From contig OX235267.1 in NCBI GenBank assembly GCA_944472135.2, positions 21,621,452 to 21,685,451 on the forward strand: a stretch of 64,000 nucleotides of DNA, in the 5' to 3' direction. Under the pieces are notes generated by a model. The model ran no database searches, was not told the DNA's origin, and saw nothing but the letters and a program-made list of their open reading frames with translations. The translations under genes were made by a program, and so were the position numbers. Within the stretch, counting starts at the first letter, position 1. Each line of letters begins with the position of its first letter. This document shows, piece by piece, positions 27,601-37,668 of this stretch. Source of the DNA: Trichobilharzia regenti. Taxonomy: Eukaryota > Platyhelminthes > Trematoda > Strigeidida > Schistosomatidae.

Positions 27601-30600
27601 CCGGTACTGTTGCTTTCCTGACTGGCCTTTAGTAACCTTCAAGGCCTTCAAGTCTTCTGCCTCCGTCAGTGGATGTGCATTCACGTCTTGACTCACTGAT
27701 CTATATGAGTTTACGGATACCCATCGTGAAAGCAGTTTTCATAATGAAATTTATATGAAGACAACCAATCTGAAAGCGATTTTCGTTACGAAATATTAAC
27801 AAACAAGAAACACTTTAGAAACTTCACAGTTGTAGATAACTATTCAAATTCATTTTAAAACAAAGTGATGGTTCGCACTTATAATTAACCTGTAATGCAA
27901 ATCCTTTAATGGAATCTGCTGATATTACTTTATGTTCAGGCTTTAAGAGATGATAGATAATGTAAGTTCAGTGCATCAAATAAGTTAGAGATTTCCGCTA
28001 ATTTGGGATAGTTACTCAATAATTTGCTACTCACAGTATAAACTACTAAAGTAAAACAATCTATAGTTAATAAATTATCAGAACTCATAGCTCACTTGAA
28101 CATAAAATTTTGTATAATAATCTTTGATTTCTTGTCTTTCATAATTTGTTCGTCTGCCCAGAATACATATAATGATATCAGCATCTATCAAAGAAACAAA
28201 ACGAGAAAAGAAATGAATATATTTAATTAAAAATGGGAAGGAAAGCAAAAGATTTGATGATAGCTGACAGTTGGATCTAGGATGCAAACTTCGTCTTTTT
28301 TCGAAACACCAGTTCGGTATATTTGAATCCTAGTAGATGATAATAATTTATTTACGGTGTGAATAACTTTGATCGGTATCTACCACAGAAAAAATAGACT
28401 ATCCAAGATATGAGAAATTAAGTTCCAAGAAAGTGTTTTACATGTTTAGTTAGTTTGGTTAACTTGAAGCCATTGCTGAATACTTTTGCATAGATGTCGA
28501 TCTGCACCCTTAATCAATTATATATCACTTAACGTCATATGGTCTTAACTGATATCCAGCCAAAGCAGGACTGTTCTTTATATAACATCTTTTTATATAT
28601 ATGTACAACAGTTTGAAAAAACTTCGCAATGGGTACGTGATGTTCATCATTTTGAACGCTTTTATGTTTCCCAATGAATGAAAAACAAAACGATATTGTT
28701 TTTACTGACATTTCACTATTTATTGCTAATAGCTTTATCAAAGTATTATTAAACCAGAATTTACAAAATCCACTCAGCTTATATATAACAACCCAATCAT
28801 CGTTTCACAGCATGGGGTCATTTTTCCGTTGTCAAGTTGGCCAATTGGTAAAGATAACAAAGCCAAGTATAGATTTGTTGGATGTGATAAGTGTGAAAAA
28901 TTGTAAAAACAACGTGTGTTTACATAATGAAATCGCTTATCACATTCGTGTTGATTTTGTCATTTCATGGAGGTTCGGGCGGAGGTGTTGTAACCAGATC
29001 AAATTCTGTTCAAGTCCATCATTCCATTTCAGACAATTTACATTCCATTTGATATAAGGGGCTTCTGATATCAGACGTTCTTTGTGATTTCTGAAATTTT
29101 TCTGGATTCTTTTAAGATTGTCAAAATCGATTTTGCGGCCTGATTCGATGATGTGTAGACTAATGGTTGGCTTATGATTTTTCAAGCTTTTCCAGTTCAT
29201 CTGGATTTCTGGGTGGTCGAACAGACGCTCTACGGTGTTAGTTTCTTCTGATTTTGATTTCTCGCGATGTTTGTCTGATGTATATCGCATCTTATTCTAA
29301 GCATTTTGTTTTATAGACACAATTAGATAGAGAATCTTTTGGTACAAGGTTGTTTCGCAGTGTGTCTGATGTTTTGAAGAAAACTCAGATGTCGAGCTTA
29401 TTGAGTACTCTTCTGATATAGTCTGATGTCTCTGCTCTATGTGGAATGATAACCGTTGAGGTCCATGTTTTCGGGATACGTTTTCGACCATACTTAATGT
29501 CAGTGTTGATTGACTTCAGATCTTCTGTAAATAGTCATTTTTCATTCTTAATTATTTGACAATTTAAATCATACTTGACCAGTGTTACTCTTATTCCCAA
29601 TCAATTACTCCTTATCAGTGGAAAAAAGTATGTTCAGATTTTTAATTTATAATTTTAGTATTGTTCAGGTTGAAACCAGTTGGAAAAAATCCACGAAATA
29701 ATAAAAAATGTGCTCAGATTATCCTGGTAAAACTGTCGTTCTTGCTTTGTTCAAATTTACTCATGAAGATTGGAATTTAGTTAGACTATCCAAAATAGAT
29801 TCCTTTTCCACGTAATCACTTTTATCTAACAACATTATACCTCCACCTTATCAGACTTGCTTATTATTAACTTTCTAGTTCTCTTTAAGTTGTTTGGATA
29901 ACCGATTATTTATGAATGACTTTTAAGTTATGCATGTCCAAGCCAAGTTCACTTTTAACAATATGAAAATATTTGGTCATCGGGTACGTGAGATTCATTA
30001 TTATAAAAGTTTTTGCACTTCCCAGTGAATCCAAAGCAAAATGATATTGTTACTTTTGCTGACGTTTCGCTATTTAACGCTGAAAGCTTTATCAAAGTAT
30101 TATTAAACCAGAATTTACAAAATTTAAGCCTAGGTATAACAACTGAATTATTAGCCATATATCTGCACGTCATAGAATCAGGCCACAGAATTGATTTTCA
30201 CAATATTAAGACAATCCAAAAAATATTTTGGAAATTACAAAGGACGTCTTATATCAGAAACCCTCCATATCCAATGAAAGCCATATTTTCTGATTAGGAA
30301 TGATGGACTAAAGCAGAATTTGACCTGGCTGCAACACCACACACCGTATGAAGTGACAAAATTATTACAAATGTGATTAACGGTTTCATTGTGTAAACGC
30401 ATGCTGTTTTTATAACTTCATACGCTTTTTGAATCCTACAATCTACACCTGATTTTGTCATCTTTACCAATTGGTCAACTTGACAACTTAAAAATTATCT
30501 CAGGATGATGAAGACTGATTAAGTTGTTATATATAAGCTCAGAGTTTGTAAATTTTTGGTTTAGTAATAATCTTGTAAAGCTACTAACCTTAAATAGTGA

Positions 30601-31611
30601 AACGGCACTAAAAACAATATCGGTTTACTTTTCAATCAGTCTGGCGAATACGAAAACTTTCAATATCTGAGAAATGTTTATCATAAAAAGCATTTGAAGA
30701 TGTCTGACATTCGTATTATCAAGCATTCGTATTACTGATTCTCTGAAGTTTATGTTTTCACATGAAATAGATAAGTTTGTTTTAAAATCCGAGCTATTTC
30801 TTAAGATGTTTTGATGCCTCGTTCAGTGTTGTCTTCAGTTAAATAGTGGTGAAATTATGGACGAATGCCTCGACCGTGTTTTCAAAAAATTATTAGCGGC
30901 AGCGTTTGAAAAAGAAAGAGTTTCTTTGAATGAATATTTTACCGCATAATTACTAAGCAATTGAAACTAAACTAAGTTGAAATATCATAAATCATGAATA
31001 GCTGTGGTGCAACGTGAATATACCAATTTCAATACTAATTTTAGAGGTAAATCTACTGATATATTATGAAGAACAATCGAGAGAATCATGTTTTTTGTAG
31101 AACATTATAATGCCTTTATGAAACAACAGGCATATTCTGAATAATCACCATATAAGCCTGTCTATCCCTGATCACTGGTTAACCCTTGTTCAGTCAAAAG
31201 GATATTCTGACTCCATTTAGGCCTAGTTGGCATAGTGGTTGATGAGTTTATAGATAAACTGTAACACTCAGAATATTAAACACTGACTTTCAAAAGATCT
31301 CCGCAAGGTATAAAGCCAACAGGCTGGTGGATACAGTATTTTTATTCCAGCAACCTACATGGCCACGTATTCAAATAACTGACTTTTTCTAAAGTAACTG
31401 CTGACGATTTTACTCATATTAATAATCAAGATAACAGAGGATATCGTGATATATGTAATATCTATCTAAACAGTTATCAAAACTCTTACTTTTTTTGATA
31501 ATTGCTTTATGTAGCCTATGAGCATCCATCAAATATTGTGGGTAAATTCTTGGTGTGTGATATGACCCATTTCCAGTTAAAAAGTGGAAGAAAATACGTT
31601 CTTTTCCAAAT
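13732..31611 (-). CDS. Annexin A (downstream tandem paralog), 8 coding exons, N-terminus missing
   Basis: Annexin-family protein, expected to bind membranes or phospholipid from the cytosolic side; the exact role cannot be read from sequence. Joined exons (31490-31611, 28096-28184, 25302-25500, 23227-23428, 20189-20279, 18948-19023, 15793-15905, 13732-13890) keep one open frame of about 349 residues with GT/AG splice sites throughout. Four annexin repeats are visible: repeat 1 with ILGRRTNYERQEI, repeat 2 with SNQSDLLKDITETTCGEY, repeat 3 with LYGTNLEDDIIKSTSG, and repeat 4 with VITRSE followed by AYRRLYGRPL. None keeps the G-x-G-T-[DE] calcium loop. The C-terminus ends in KCPFYPIEKC and a TAA. 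The first exon found begins mid-codon, so at least one 5' exon is missing from this model. Introns are 1.2-3.3 kb and contain RTE, SINE and Penelope-like debris. The exon grid matches annexin B at 49488-60618. Confidence 0.9.
15571..15610. repeat. (AT)20 microsatellite
   Basis: Forty uninterrupted bases of alternating AT in the last intron of annexin A. Confidence 0.95.
15793..15905 (-). CDS. Annexin A exon 7 (repeat 4 helices A-B)
   Basis: 113 nt, the same length as in annexin B (51353-51465). The acceptor is a T-run plus CAG and the donor is GAA|GTAAGC. It encodes RYGTSRGELYAKLLHAVL and ends in NRIVITRSE, a typical end of helix B in annexin repeat 4. Confidence 0.88.
15930..16020. repeat. 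Dispersed repeat, copy 1 of 2
   Basis: About 90 bp containing CAGTATTTTTCATAC and GGAATTTTCAGCATGTGATA with CCCAAATTTTGC at the end. A diverged direct copy lies at 17505-17600. Confidence 0.65.
16021..16125 (-). repeat. tRNA-like SINE head
   Basis: On the minus strand it reads GTGCGTCGGTTGCACAGTGG, then GGTTAGGAATCTCGCC and CCAGGGTTCGATCTCC, a near-tRNA arrangement of A and B boxes. The 3' body is not preserved. Confidence 0.6.
16385..16600 (-). repeat. SINE with hammerhead-like core
   Basis: Minus-strand order: a tRNA-like head within 16490-16590 (B box near 16500), then CTAGGACAAAACAGCTGTCC, ACTCCCTGG and TTCTCTAACTCATATC. It sits in intron 6 of annexin A. Confidence 0.65.
17505..17600. 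repeat. Dispersed repeat, copy 2 of 2
   Basis: Contains CACACCGTATTTTGTTGGTAC and GGAATTTTCAGTATGTGATA with CCCAAATTTTGC at the end. It matches 15930-16020 in the same orientation. Confidence 0.65.
18070..18615 (+). mobile_element. RTE-type LINE 3' fragment
   Basis: Antisense to annexin A, in intron 6. Degraded plus-strand frames show IKNARQKYI, ISNTNVKSV and FINTTQ in the order of an RTE RT C-terminus. It ends GTTGAAGCCCCATATTCTGC, matching the RTE 3' end. Confidence 0.65.
18948..19023 (-). CDS. Annexin A exon 6 (end of repeat 3)
   Basis: 76 nt, the same length as in annexin B (53031-53106). The acceptor is TTCCTTAAG and the donor is CTGC|GTAAGT. It encodes LYGTNLEDDIIKSTSGNQRE followed by LYLAL, the classic annexin helix D-E pattern. 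Confidence 0.9.
20189..20279 (-). CDS. Annexin A exon 5 (repeat 3 helices B-C)
   Basis: 91 nt, easy to miss because it has no long open frame. The acceptor is TTTCATAATAG and the donor is CAA|GTGAGT. The phase fits both neighbours. It encodes PECLCGGNTTDIFCEVAPFQ and then LNLTAAIYKQ, which runs straight into LYGTNLEDD of exon 6 to complete a normal helix C-D. An FCE triplet aligns with FCE in the annexin B exon at 55003-55090 (88 nt). Confidence 0.8.
20540..20640 (+). repeat. Partial SINE with hammerhead-like core
   Basis: GAAGAGTCTCAAGCAAGGACG, then AAGCAGATGTCCAGCACTGC and GAATCTCTAACTGAGGTCG, in the order of the intact copy at 59880-60078. Confidence 0.65.
21125..21360 (-). repeat. SINE with hammerhead-like core
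   Basis: On the minus strand: tRNA-like head 21240-21330, then GCATACTGATGAAGAGCCAA, GGACGAAACAGTTTCC and a tail ending TGATGTCAGGTTGTGATC. It keeps CTGATGA and GAAAC in hammerhead-like order. Confidence 0.65.
21495..22742 (-). mobile_element. RTE-type LINE, 5'-truncated and internally deleted
   Basis: Sense to annexin A, in intron 4. The frame 22395-22740 encodes an endonuclease C-terminus (IGGSVYKHKDIHRATWVSPD, then NQIDFISI and SDHYLV). Directly after it, at about 22390, comes AVDWIMRQTTGNEETG and LDFADDDICPISHKLED, which is the RT catalytic FADD region, so most of the RT is deleted. The 3' end reads GAAGCCCTATGTTCCTCTAGG. Both ends lie in (TA)n tracts (21486-21496 and 22743-22760), a plausible target-site duplication. 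Confidence 0.8.
23227..23428 (-). CDS. Annexin A exon 4 (end of repeat 2, long linker, start of repeat 3)
   Basis: 202 nt. The acceptor is TTTATTTCCAG and the donor is CACAG|GTAATA. It encodes SNQSDLLKDITETTCGEY (repeat 2 helices D-E), a basic linker with NRENIPIQRKTKDD, and DAKVLYESLH (first helix of repeat 3). It leaves two bases over. The corresponding annexin B exon is 56692-56890 (199 nt, same phase). Confidence 0.9.
25302..25500 (-). CDS. Annexin A exon 3 (end of repeat 1, start of repeat 2)
   Basis: 199 nt. The acceptor is CTTTTCAG and the donor is AAGA|GTAAGT. It encodes TLEQRMSRLSDENFRNLVLS, then LLKDLPNYLAELL, and ends in KEIYDK. It is one codon shorter than its counterpart in annexin B (57538-57739), which reads PLVDRMSRLKDPDF at the same place. 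Confidence 0.9.
27100..27690 (-). mobile_element. RTE-type LINE fragment (RT core)
   Basis: In intron 2 of annexin A. Minus-strand frames contain KATVPDGILLKVL (the PDG motif), IVWKERKAPTSEL, TILLAIQRK, FRLHRL and SVRVFINHIRQL in the order of the RTE RT fingers and palm. Several stops and frameshifts are present. It carries the RT part missing from the copy at 21495-22742. Confidence 0.7.
28096..28184 (-). CDS. Annexin A exon 2 (repeat 1 helices B-C)
   Basis: 89 nt. The acceptor is CTTTGATAG and the donor is CAA|GTGAGC. It encodes ADIIICILGRRTNYERQEIK, the typical annexin helix B-C signature. The residue pair before it is lysine-asparagine, where canonical repeats have the glycine-rich calcium loop. 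It ends in phase 0. Confidence 0.9.
28640..29500 (-). mobile_element. Penelope-like element tail, copy 1 (GIY-YIG end region)
   Basis: The frame 28940-29290 (-) encodes LHIIESGRKIDFDNLKRIQK, then NHKERLISEAPYIK and LIWLQHLRPNLHEMTKS, resembling the region after the GIY-YIG nuclease of Penelope-like elements. It is followed on its 3' side (28640-28890) by a non-coding module with ATATTGTTTTTACTGACATTTC and TTTATCAAAGTATTATTAAA. The module recurs at 30005-30130, and inverted at 30430-30620. It lies in intron 1 of annexin A. Confidence 0.55.
29960..30625 (+). mobile_element. Penelope-like element tail, copy 2, flanked by inverted modules
   Basis: The plus-strand frame 30120-30297 reads LHVIESGHRIDFHNIKTIQK, matching the minus-strand copy at 28940-29290, followed by QNLTWLQHHTPYEVTK near 30310-30350. 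The upstream module (30005-30130) has ATATTGTTACTTTTGCTGAC. A reversed counterpart lies at 30430-30620 (GGTTTAGTAATAATCTTG, AAACAATATCGG). Stops interrupt the frame. Confidence 0.55.
31490..31611 (-). CDS. Annexin A exon 1 of those found (repeat 1 start)
   Basis: 122 nt. The acceptor reads TTTCTTTATAG just upstream and the donor is A|GTAAG. It starts at the third base of a codon and leaves one base over. It encodes FGKERIFFHF, a GNG turn and then DAHRLHKAIIKK, the first helix of annexin repeat 1. It aligns residue for residue with the annexin B exon at 60497-60618 (shared FGKER, GNG and YTP-like positions). Confidence 0.85.
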
Positions 31612-33879
31612 CTATAAAGAAAACAAGAAATGTAAATTTGTTTAAAATGGACCAATGACTAATATAATGAGGCTTGGATTATATTTTATTGGTAAGGCAA
31701 TGTTTTAAAAAGACTTTGAAATGAATGAATAGCTCACAAGGATTTTCCACCTTTGTTAAGTGTTATGTATTGATAGTCAATCTTTCAGAAACTTTGTTCA
31801 ACGCTTGATCATTCTCTTTGGATCCTACTGTCTTTAATACAACGCCCCGGTGACGCAGTGATTTTAACTTGATGTTATTTGATTGGTGATAGCAAGCAAT
31901 GAAGTCTAAGATGCGTGTTTCTTCCTAATCCAGATTTGTTTGTCCTCTTTAACTGAATCTTTGTGAGTAGCGATAACTAATTGAGACATCAAATTAGCAA
32001 CCAGTATCTCACACGCTAGACAAATATGACGACATTTGCCGTTTTCAGTCTTCTGGAAGTAAATTTTATCGTAAATTGTCAACTTTACCACTAATCTCCA
32101 CATCATCACAGTCAACTCCGAAAAAAAGTTAGTTTAGATTTTACTCGCAATGCTCACTAATTTTAATCCTATAGTTTGGCTTTAACAAAGCGTAGTGTTA
32201 TTCAGAAGAAGCCATTATTTATCAGATTCTGACTGACCCAGTGGTTGGGTAATAACGTTTCGTCTTAATAACTACTTAATAAACTATGTGTGGAGTACGT
32301 AACAATATGACTGTACACCTTTTCGTTAGATTTTGAAATTAGAGACATTGTACATGATTTTTGTTTAAAACGATTCATGTTTGAGTATAGATAACTTCAG
32401 AGTACTATCTAAAATAAAGTTTATTGTTGGTCGTCTTTTCTTCTCGATGGATAATACTATCTACTTGTTCCATTCATAACCGTGTTGTATACTTTGGATT
32501 TTTGCAGGAATTTCTTTTTCTCATGCGGAGACAATTCTACAACCGGTACACAGCTTCTACCATTAGACACGATTCCAGCAGTGAACGCTTCGGTGGATTA
32601 TATTGACAATTTGTTTCCTTGAACTTTAACTAAATATACATGTAACCGTTTAATTAATATAACTCATTACTGTATTTTTTATGATATACTGTTACACTAT
32701 CCTCTCATTAACTTTGATTTGTATTCACATACCTGTTATGTTATTGAGCTTGTTAGGCAGCCCTTACATATGTCCGGATTTGTGCACTACACTATGATAG
32801 CTACTACTTTTATCTTTCCAGCAGTATTCAAATCGGAAAACAGTCATTTAAAGTCTCGCTACACAGTTCAGAAGGTTACTGATTTAACGAGAGAGCTGAA
32901 CATTTATAATTTATCTCTTTATTCTCTGGTGTCCATATTGTAAACAAACTACTGATATCTCAGATCGGTACTTTTCATTGCCAACCTAGATAAACTGATA
33001 AAATTTATACATAGATGGACCAGCTTTTCGTGTTACATTCTTCCTTTTACAAAAAGTTTAAATTTTTATGTGGAACTAATTAACTTCAGGTTACTTAATA
33101 ACATAAATCAATGTCATGTAACGAAACACTAGAAATCAAGAAGCACCAAGCATCTGTTTTCTGTTGAGAAGCATCTCTCTGGGAATACATACTGTCTTTC
33201 TCATTCCATAGAGGTCGGAAATGTCAGGTCCATCTAGAAATGGAATAATTTTTAGCCAGTGTTTTCAGAAACAGGTAATGGTACTTCAAGTAGTCAGCCT
33301 AATCACATTTAATACTCATCGGTTTCCAGTTTTTTTCTTCTGTATCTGATGCTGTTCCCTACTCGAGACCATTTCGACTTTACAGTGTATTTGATCGGTG
33401 TCTGCTCACTCTTGCAGTGTACAGCATACACTTGGCACCTGAGTTTTTTATCTTGTCAAATTCAAGGATTACTGTAGTTTGAATATTTATATAATAAATT
33501 GGTCGAAGAGTGGGACAAAATGGAACTTACGCAGATTCTGCCTTGGTGTATGTTATGAACTGAAAAAAAGATTAAATGTGAATATTATAAATTGTCTTCT
33601 TGGTTTTTATTTATTTTTGAATTGGACAGGTTTTACTTTCAAAGTAATCTATAGTTATCATCTGCTAGCAAGGGTATACCACATTGAATCATGCATGCTC
33701 ACAAAATTTGTAGTCGTCGTTGAAGACAATCTAGAGCTGCTAACATGTGTACGTTGTCCTAGTGACTAATCCAAACACCAGTATGAAGATCATTTAGACT
33801 GGGCATTTGCTCATTGTGGCACAGGACGGAATTTTATCTATTAGGAGAAGGCACCTAGTTTAAACCATTCCAACTTCTA
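31612..33879. other. Annexin A upstream flank; start exon expected here or further up
   Basis: No start exon could be pinned down. A 69-codon minus frame at 31906-32115 contains KCRHICLAC but has no recognisable domain. Frames at 32424-32606, 32719-32943 and 33479-33769 (+) are unrecognised. Confidence 0.4.
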
Positions 33880-34090
33880 CAGTTGTATATTGGCAGTTTA
33901 GTGGTAGAATCCTCAACATTGACACAAAAAGTGAGCATTCCTAAACCTTTCATGATTGATAGTAAGCCTAATAAAAAAGAATGGTTGGATGTGACACTAG
34001 TGACCCCTCTCCATAATAAGAACATCACTGCTACTGAATATCCAGGGCACAAGCATAATGCCCTTTGTTCCTCATTGAATGTTGGGGAAT
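33880..34090 (+). repeat. tRNA-Gly-like SINE, degraded
   Basis: The head is GGCAGTTTAGTGGTAGAATCC; the B box is lost. The body has GTGACACTAGTGACCCCTC and the tail GCCCTTTGTTCCTCATTG, the RTE-like end. Confidence 0.6.
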
Positions 34091-34769
34091 GGTAAATATG
34101 GTTCTACAATTTGGATACCGCAAATTACAAATGAGATCCGCAGGTACACAATGATTTATGTAAGTATTTACTGCCTGCATAGCCTGTATCTAAACAGTTT
34201 ACTACATTTGTCTTGTGAAAATAAATTGCTCTTATCCCCAAAGCAAAATATCTAGGAAAATGTGTATATTACCTGACTGTAACTTACGGAAATGAAATAA
34301 AAAAGGCACAGACAACTGAGGCAATTTCGAAGCATGTGTTTCATTAATTTCTTTGTCTTTTGTAAATGAATCAACTCACTAATGTGTGCGATATAGTTTG
34401 TAATTTCTTATTTTATCTTACTTTTCAATGTTGTTTGATTGGTTTGTTAATCCAAACCTATCATCTGTTCATAATTATAGTGAAGGACTATGGATTATTT
34501 TTGGGGGTGGTTTATAAATTAGCCTTATATATATTTACCTGAAAATGCTAATTGTCACAAATGTCCTAGCATTTTATAAGTATTATTGCTTAATTCGGCT
34601 TGTGAGCAAAGCCTAAATACTTCTCGATCTAAGTTTTCAACCAATTTAAGCCTGGAAACTTTTCACTTCAACTTTTTTATACCATTTTTATTAGCGCCTT
34701 CTCAAAGCCAGTCAAATAAGCATCAGTTCTCTTGATCAGAAGCTTGACATTTAAACACTTGGTTTTTTT

Positions 34770-34995
34770 TCTTCACGTTCCCCAGTGGAACATAGGGCTT
34801 CAAGCTAGTGGCTTGAAGTTTCTACAGCAGTGTTTATTTTACAGGATAGGGTTGCTAGCCTCATGCCCAACCTTTCGTCTTTACCAGGATTATTTCTGGC
34901 TTAGCGAGGTAAACGAGTGAGTTTGCCGGGGATCGGATCCGGACCATGTGCATGGTCGGTGAGCGTCCTAACCGCTATACCACCGATGCAAACAC
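34770..34995 (-). repeat. tRNA-Gly-like SINE
   Basis: On the minus strand: GCATCGGTGGTATAGCGGTT, GGTCCGGATCCGATCC, GAGGCTAGCAACCC and the tail GAAGCCCTATGTTCCACTGG. This is a well-preserved copy with the RTE-like 3' end. Confidence 0.75.
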
Positions 34996-36749
34996 TTGGT
35001 TACAGTCTTATAATTCAAGCCTTCCAACTTTTGTGAACTGATATCATAGAGCAATAAGCGTCTAGTGCAGCTAAACTGGTCCACTTTACCGGTAACCGCT
35101 TTCCGTTAAAACTATCTTCTTTCAAGCCAATCAACCCCTTAGTTAAATAAGTATCTCGGGCTTTTAGGTGTATCTCATGAAATCATAACTGTGAACCATA
35201 AGAAGACAAGTATTAGGCATTTAAAGATGTCATGTTTATTCAGAATTTTGGAAATATGAGTAATAAATAATAACTTAACAACTAAATAACGATGAGCTCA
35301 CGGAAAGTCTGAACTTAGTCTTAGTTGTCTCACGTGTTTAGCCAGTTTCAGGCTGAGAGCAAAAATCGATCACTCCACATTTTCCAGTGGTTTCCTAACA
35401 AATGTCACTTTGTGTACACTGAAATTGAACGCTAGTGTGATAGTCCATAAGCGTCTTGTTATTGTACAAACCTGAAAGCAGAATTATTTGGTAATTGCTG
35501 CTGAGGCGTATTTTCAAGAATTGACGTTTTGTAGAGAATAAACTGAATCATCAAAAATGTCATTAGGAAGTATTTCTAAGATTATATGACATCAAAATTC
35601 TGTCCTGTTCCAACTTTCTTTCTAATTGGTGTATGTTTAGTAACACTGGCTGAATAAATTACCTAATACAGAACGACTACTATGCTTCGTTATATCCCTA
35701 AAAGCCTCCGATTATACTAAGTCACAAGATAAACTTGAACGCAGTCGGCAGAGTCATGTGTTCAAAGAGGAAATTAGGTACAGCAGTAATTCTTAACTCC
35801 ACAAGTAAATAATTTTGTCTGTAGTTTATTTGATGGTGTCTTTTCCGGCATCATTTACTGTTTACAGACATATCAGCATTTTCTTGCAACTTCGTTTGAA
35901 CCATTTTGTAACTTCTCTTCCTTTGGCTCTGTTAGTGAAAATTTTCCATGTTCCCGGTATTCGGCTGGTATCATTTCCAGTTGCATATCTTAGGCAATAA
36001 TTCGATGGACAGTGATTCAGTGATAAACCTCTGTACCAACTTAGCTTGATTTTCTCTTCTTAGCTAAGCTCCGATGTTTTGACAAGACAAGTGATTAACC
36101 TGACCTATTCTCTCAACCTTACAGTTATTCTAAGGTCATTTAATAATCATTTATGTCGTATATTCTGATTATTAAAGCCAAAGAGCCCACTGAACATGTT
36201 GCAATCAGTAGCTTTAATGTTGTGAATACCACCTTGATAGTAATTCCAAATAAGGCTTCAAACTTGGTCACACTAAAGAGGTCTCAAATTTCTTTTCAAC
36301 TAATGATAAAGTCACTACTTTCATATCTATATTTTCTTACTCAGCGAGATTTTATGGCCTACAAAATGGATTGCATGAGACAGTTATTTAGCAATGATGC
36401 TTCCTTTTTCTTTCTTCACTGCTTAAGTTGACTTCTTAGCTGTGTCTCGAAACTACCTAAAGATCTGTTCAAGCTTGCCTTTATGGATTTAAATTGGATG
36501 ATATGAAGTCAAAAAATGTTATGTTTTAGCTTGGAACCCTTCATGGAATAATAATTCATGAATAATTATTTCATCGTCCGACTAATTGTTCCTTTTTTAT
36601 AATAGACTTGGTCAGTTTAACCCTCATTTTATAAAAGTTCCACTGATTTATTTGGTGGTAGTAGAATAGTCTGTACATTCCCTAGAAGATTTATCTATAT
36701 ATTGGGATATATAATTTTGCGTCTTGGTGAAATTAATTAAGACTAAGAG
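34996..36749. other. No gene seen
   Basis: AT-rich. Frames of 60-90 codons at 35815-36000 and 36153-36431 (+) are unrecognised. Confidence 0.5.
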
Positions 36750-37668
36750 AACACTTAGAAGTGAAGAGAGGGATAATACAAGGCTGCCTACTATCACCGA
36801 TGATATTCCCTGATTGCACTATAGTGGACTATGCAGCTGACCTTGGGGAGCGATGACAGAGGAATAGGCTGGACCAACAGGAAGACCTTAGAATATCTGG
36901 ATTTTGCCAACAACTTATGTTTGTCGCACAAACTCGAATGCTTACTGGCGAAAACCAGCAAACTCACAGAAGAAGCAACAAAGACAGGACTTCAAGTGAA
37001 GACACAGGTAGTGAAGGTAGCCAGCCAACGATAACAACAAGCACCAATCATTAGCATTAGGAGAAATTCCAGAGAGGTCACTTCCTTCACTTTTCAAGAC
37101 GGAATCTTTTAAGCTACAGGCGATACTGATAAAGGCGTCAAAATCACGATCGGAAAGGCAAGACAGACATTCGTTTCTCTTAAATCAGAGTGGAAATCAG
37201 TTGCACTCCGCATAAAGAATAAGATTTTCGACAGTAATACCAAGCTAGTTCTTGTGTGTGGGACAAAGATTTGGCACATCAAGAATAGCATTTTGAACTG
37301 ACTTCAGACTTTCATCAACAGCCCACACTCCATATTAAAGGCCAGATGTCTGGCTAGGAAGGATCGGCAACAAGAAACTCTGAGAACAAACCAGCCAACT
37401 GCCTGCTGCCAAACAAGTATGATGGAGAAAATCAAGGTTGACTGAACACATGCTGAAAAGACCACTGAGTGACATTGCGTGGCAGGCCATAGAATGAGAA
37501 ATGACGTGTTGGATGTTAGCCTGAGGGTGGCATGGAGGAAATCTTGTGAGGAGGGGACGAGAGCTTATGGAAAATCATTGAGTCAGTCGAAGAGGACGAC
37601 AGAGAAGAGGATGAATTGGAGATGTGCTGATAAGGCCCTATGTTCCACTTAAGACCTAAAGGAATAAT
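36750..37668 (+). mobile_element. RTE-type LINE 3' half, decayed
   Basis: A GCCTACTATCACC-like start corresponds to the conserved RT stretch before the catalytic motif. The frame at 36831-37034 gives LEYLDFANNLCLSHKLECLL, in which the FADD residues have become FANN. Further pieces follow to CGTGGCAGGCCATAGAATG, and the copy ends GGCCCTATGTTCCACTTAAG. Many stops and small indels are present. Confidence 0.75.
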
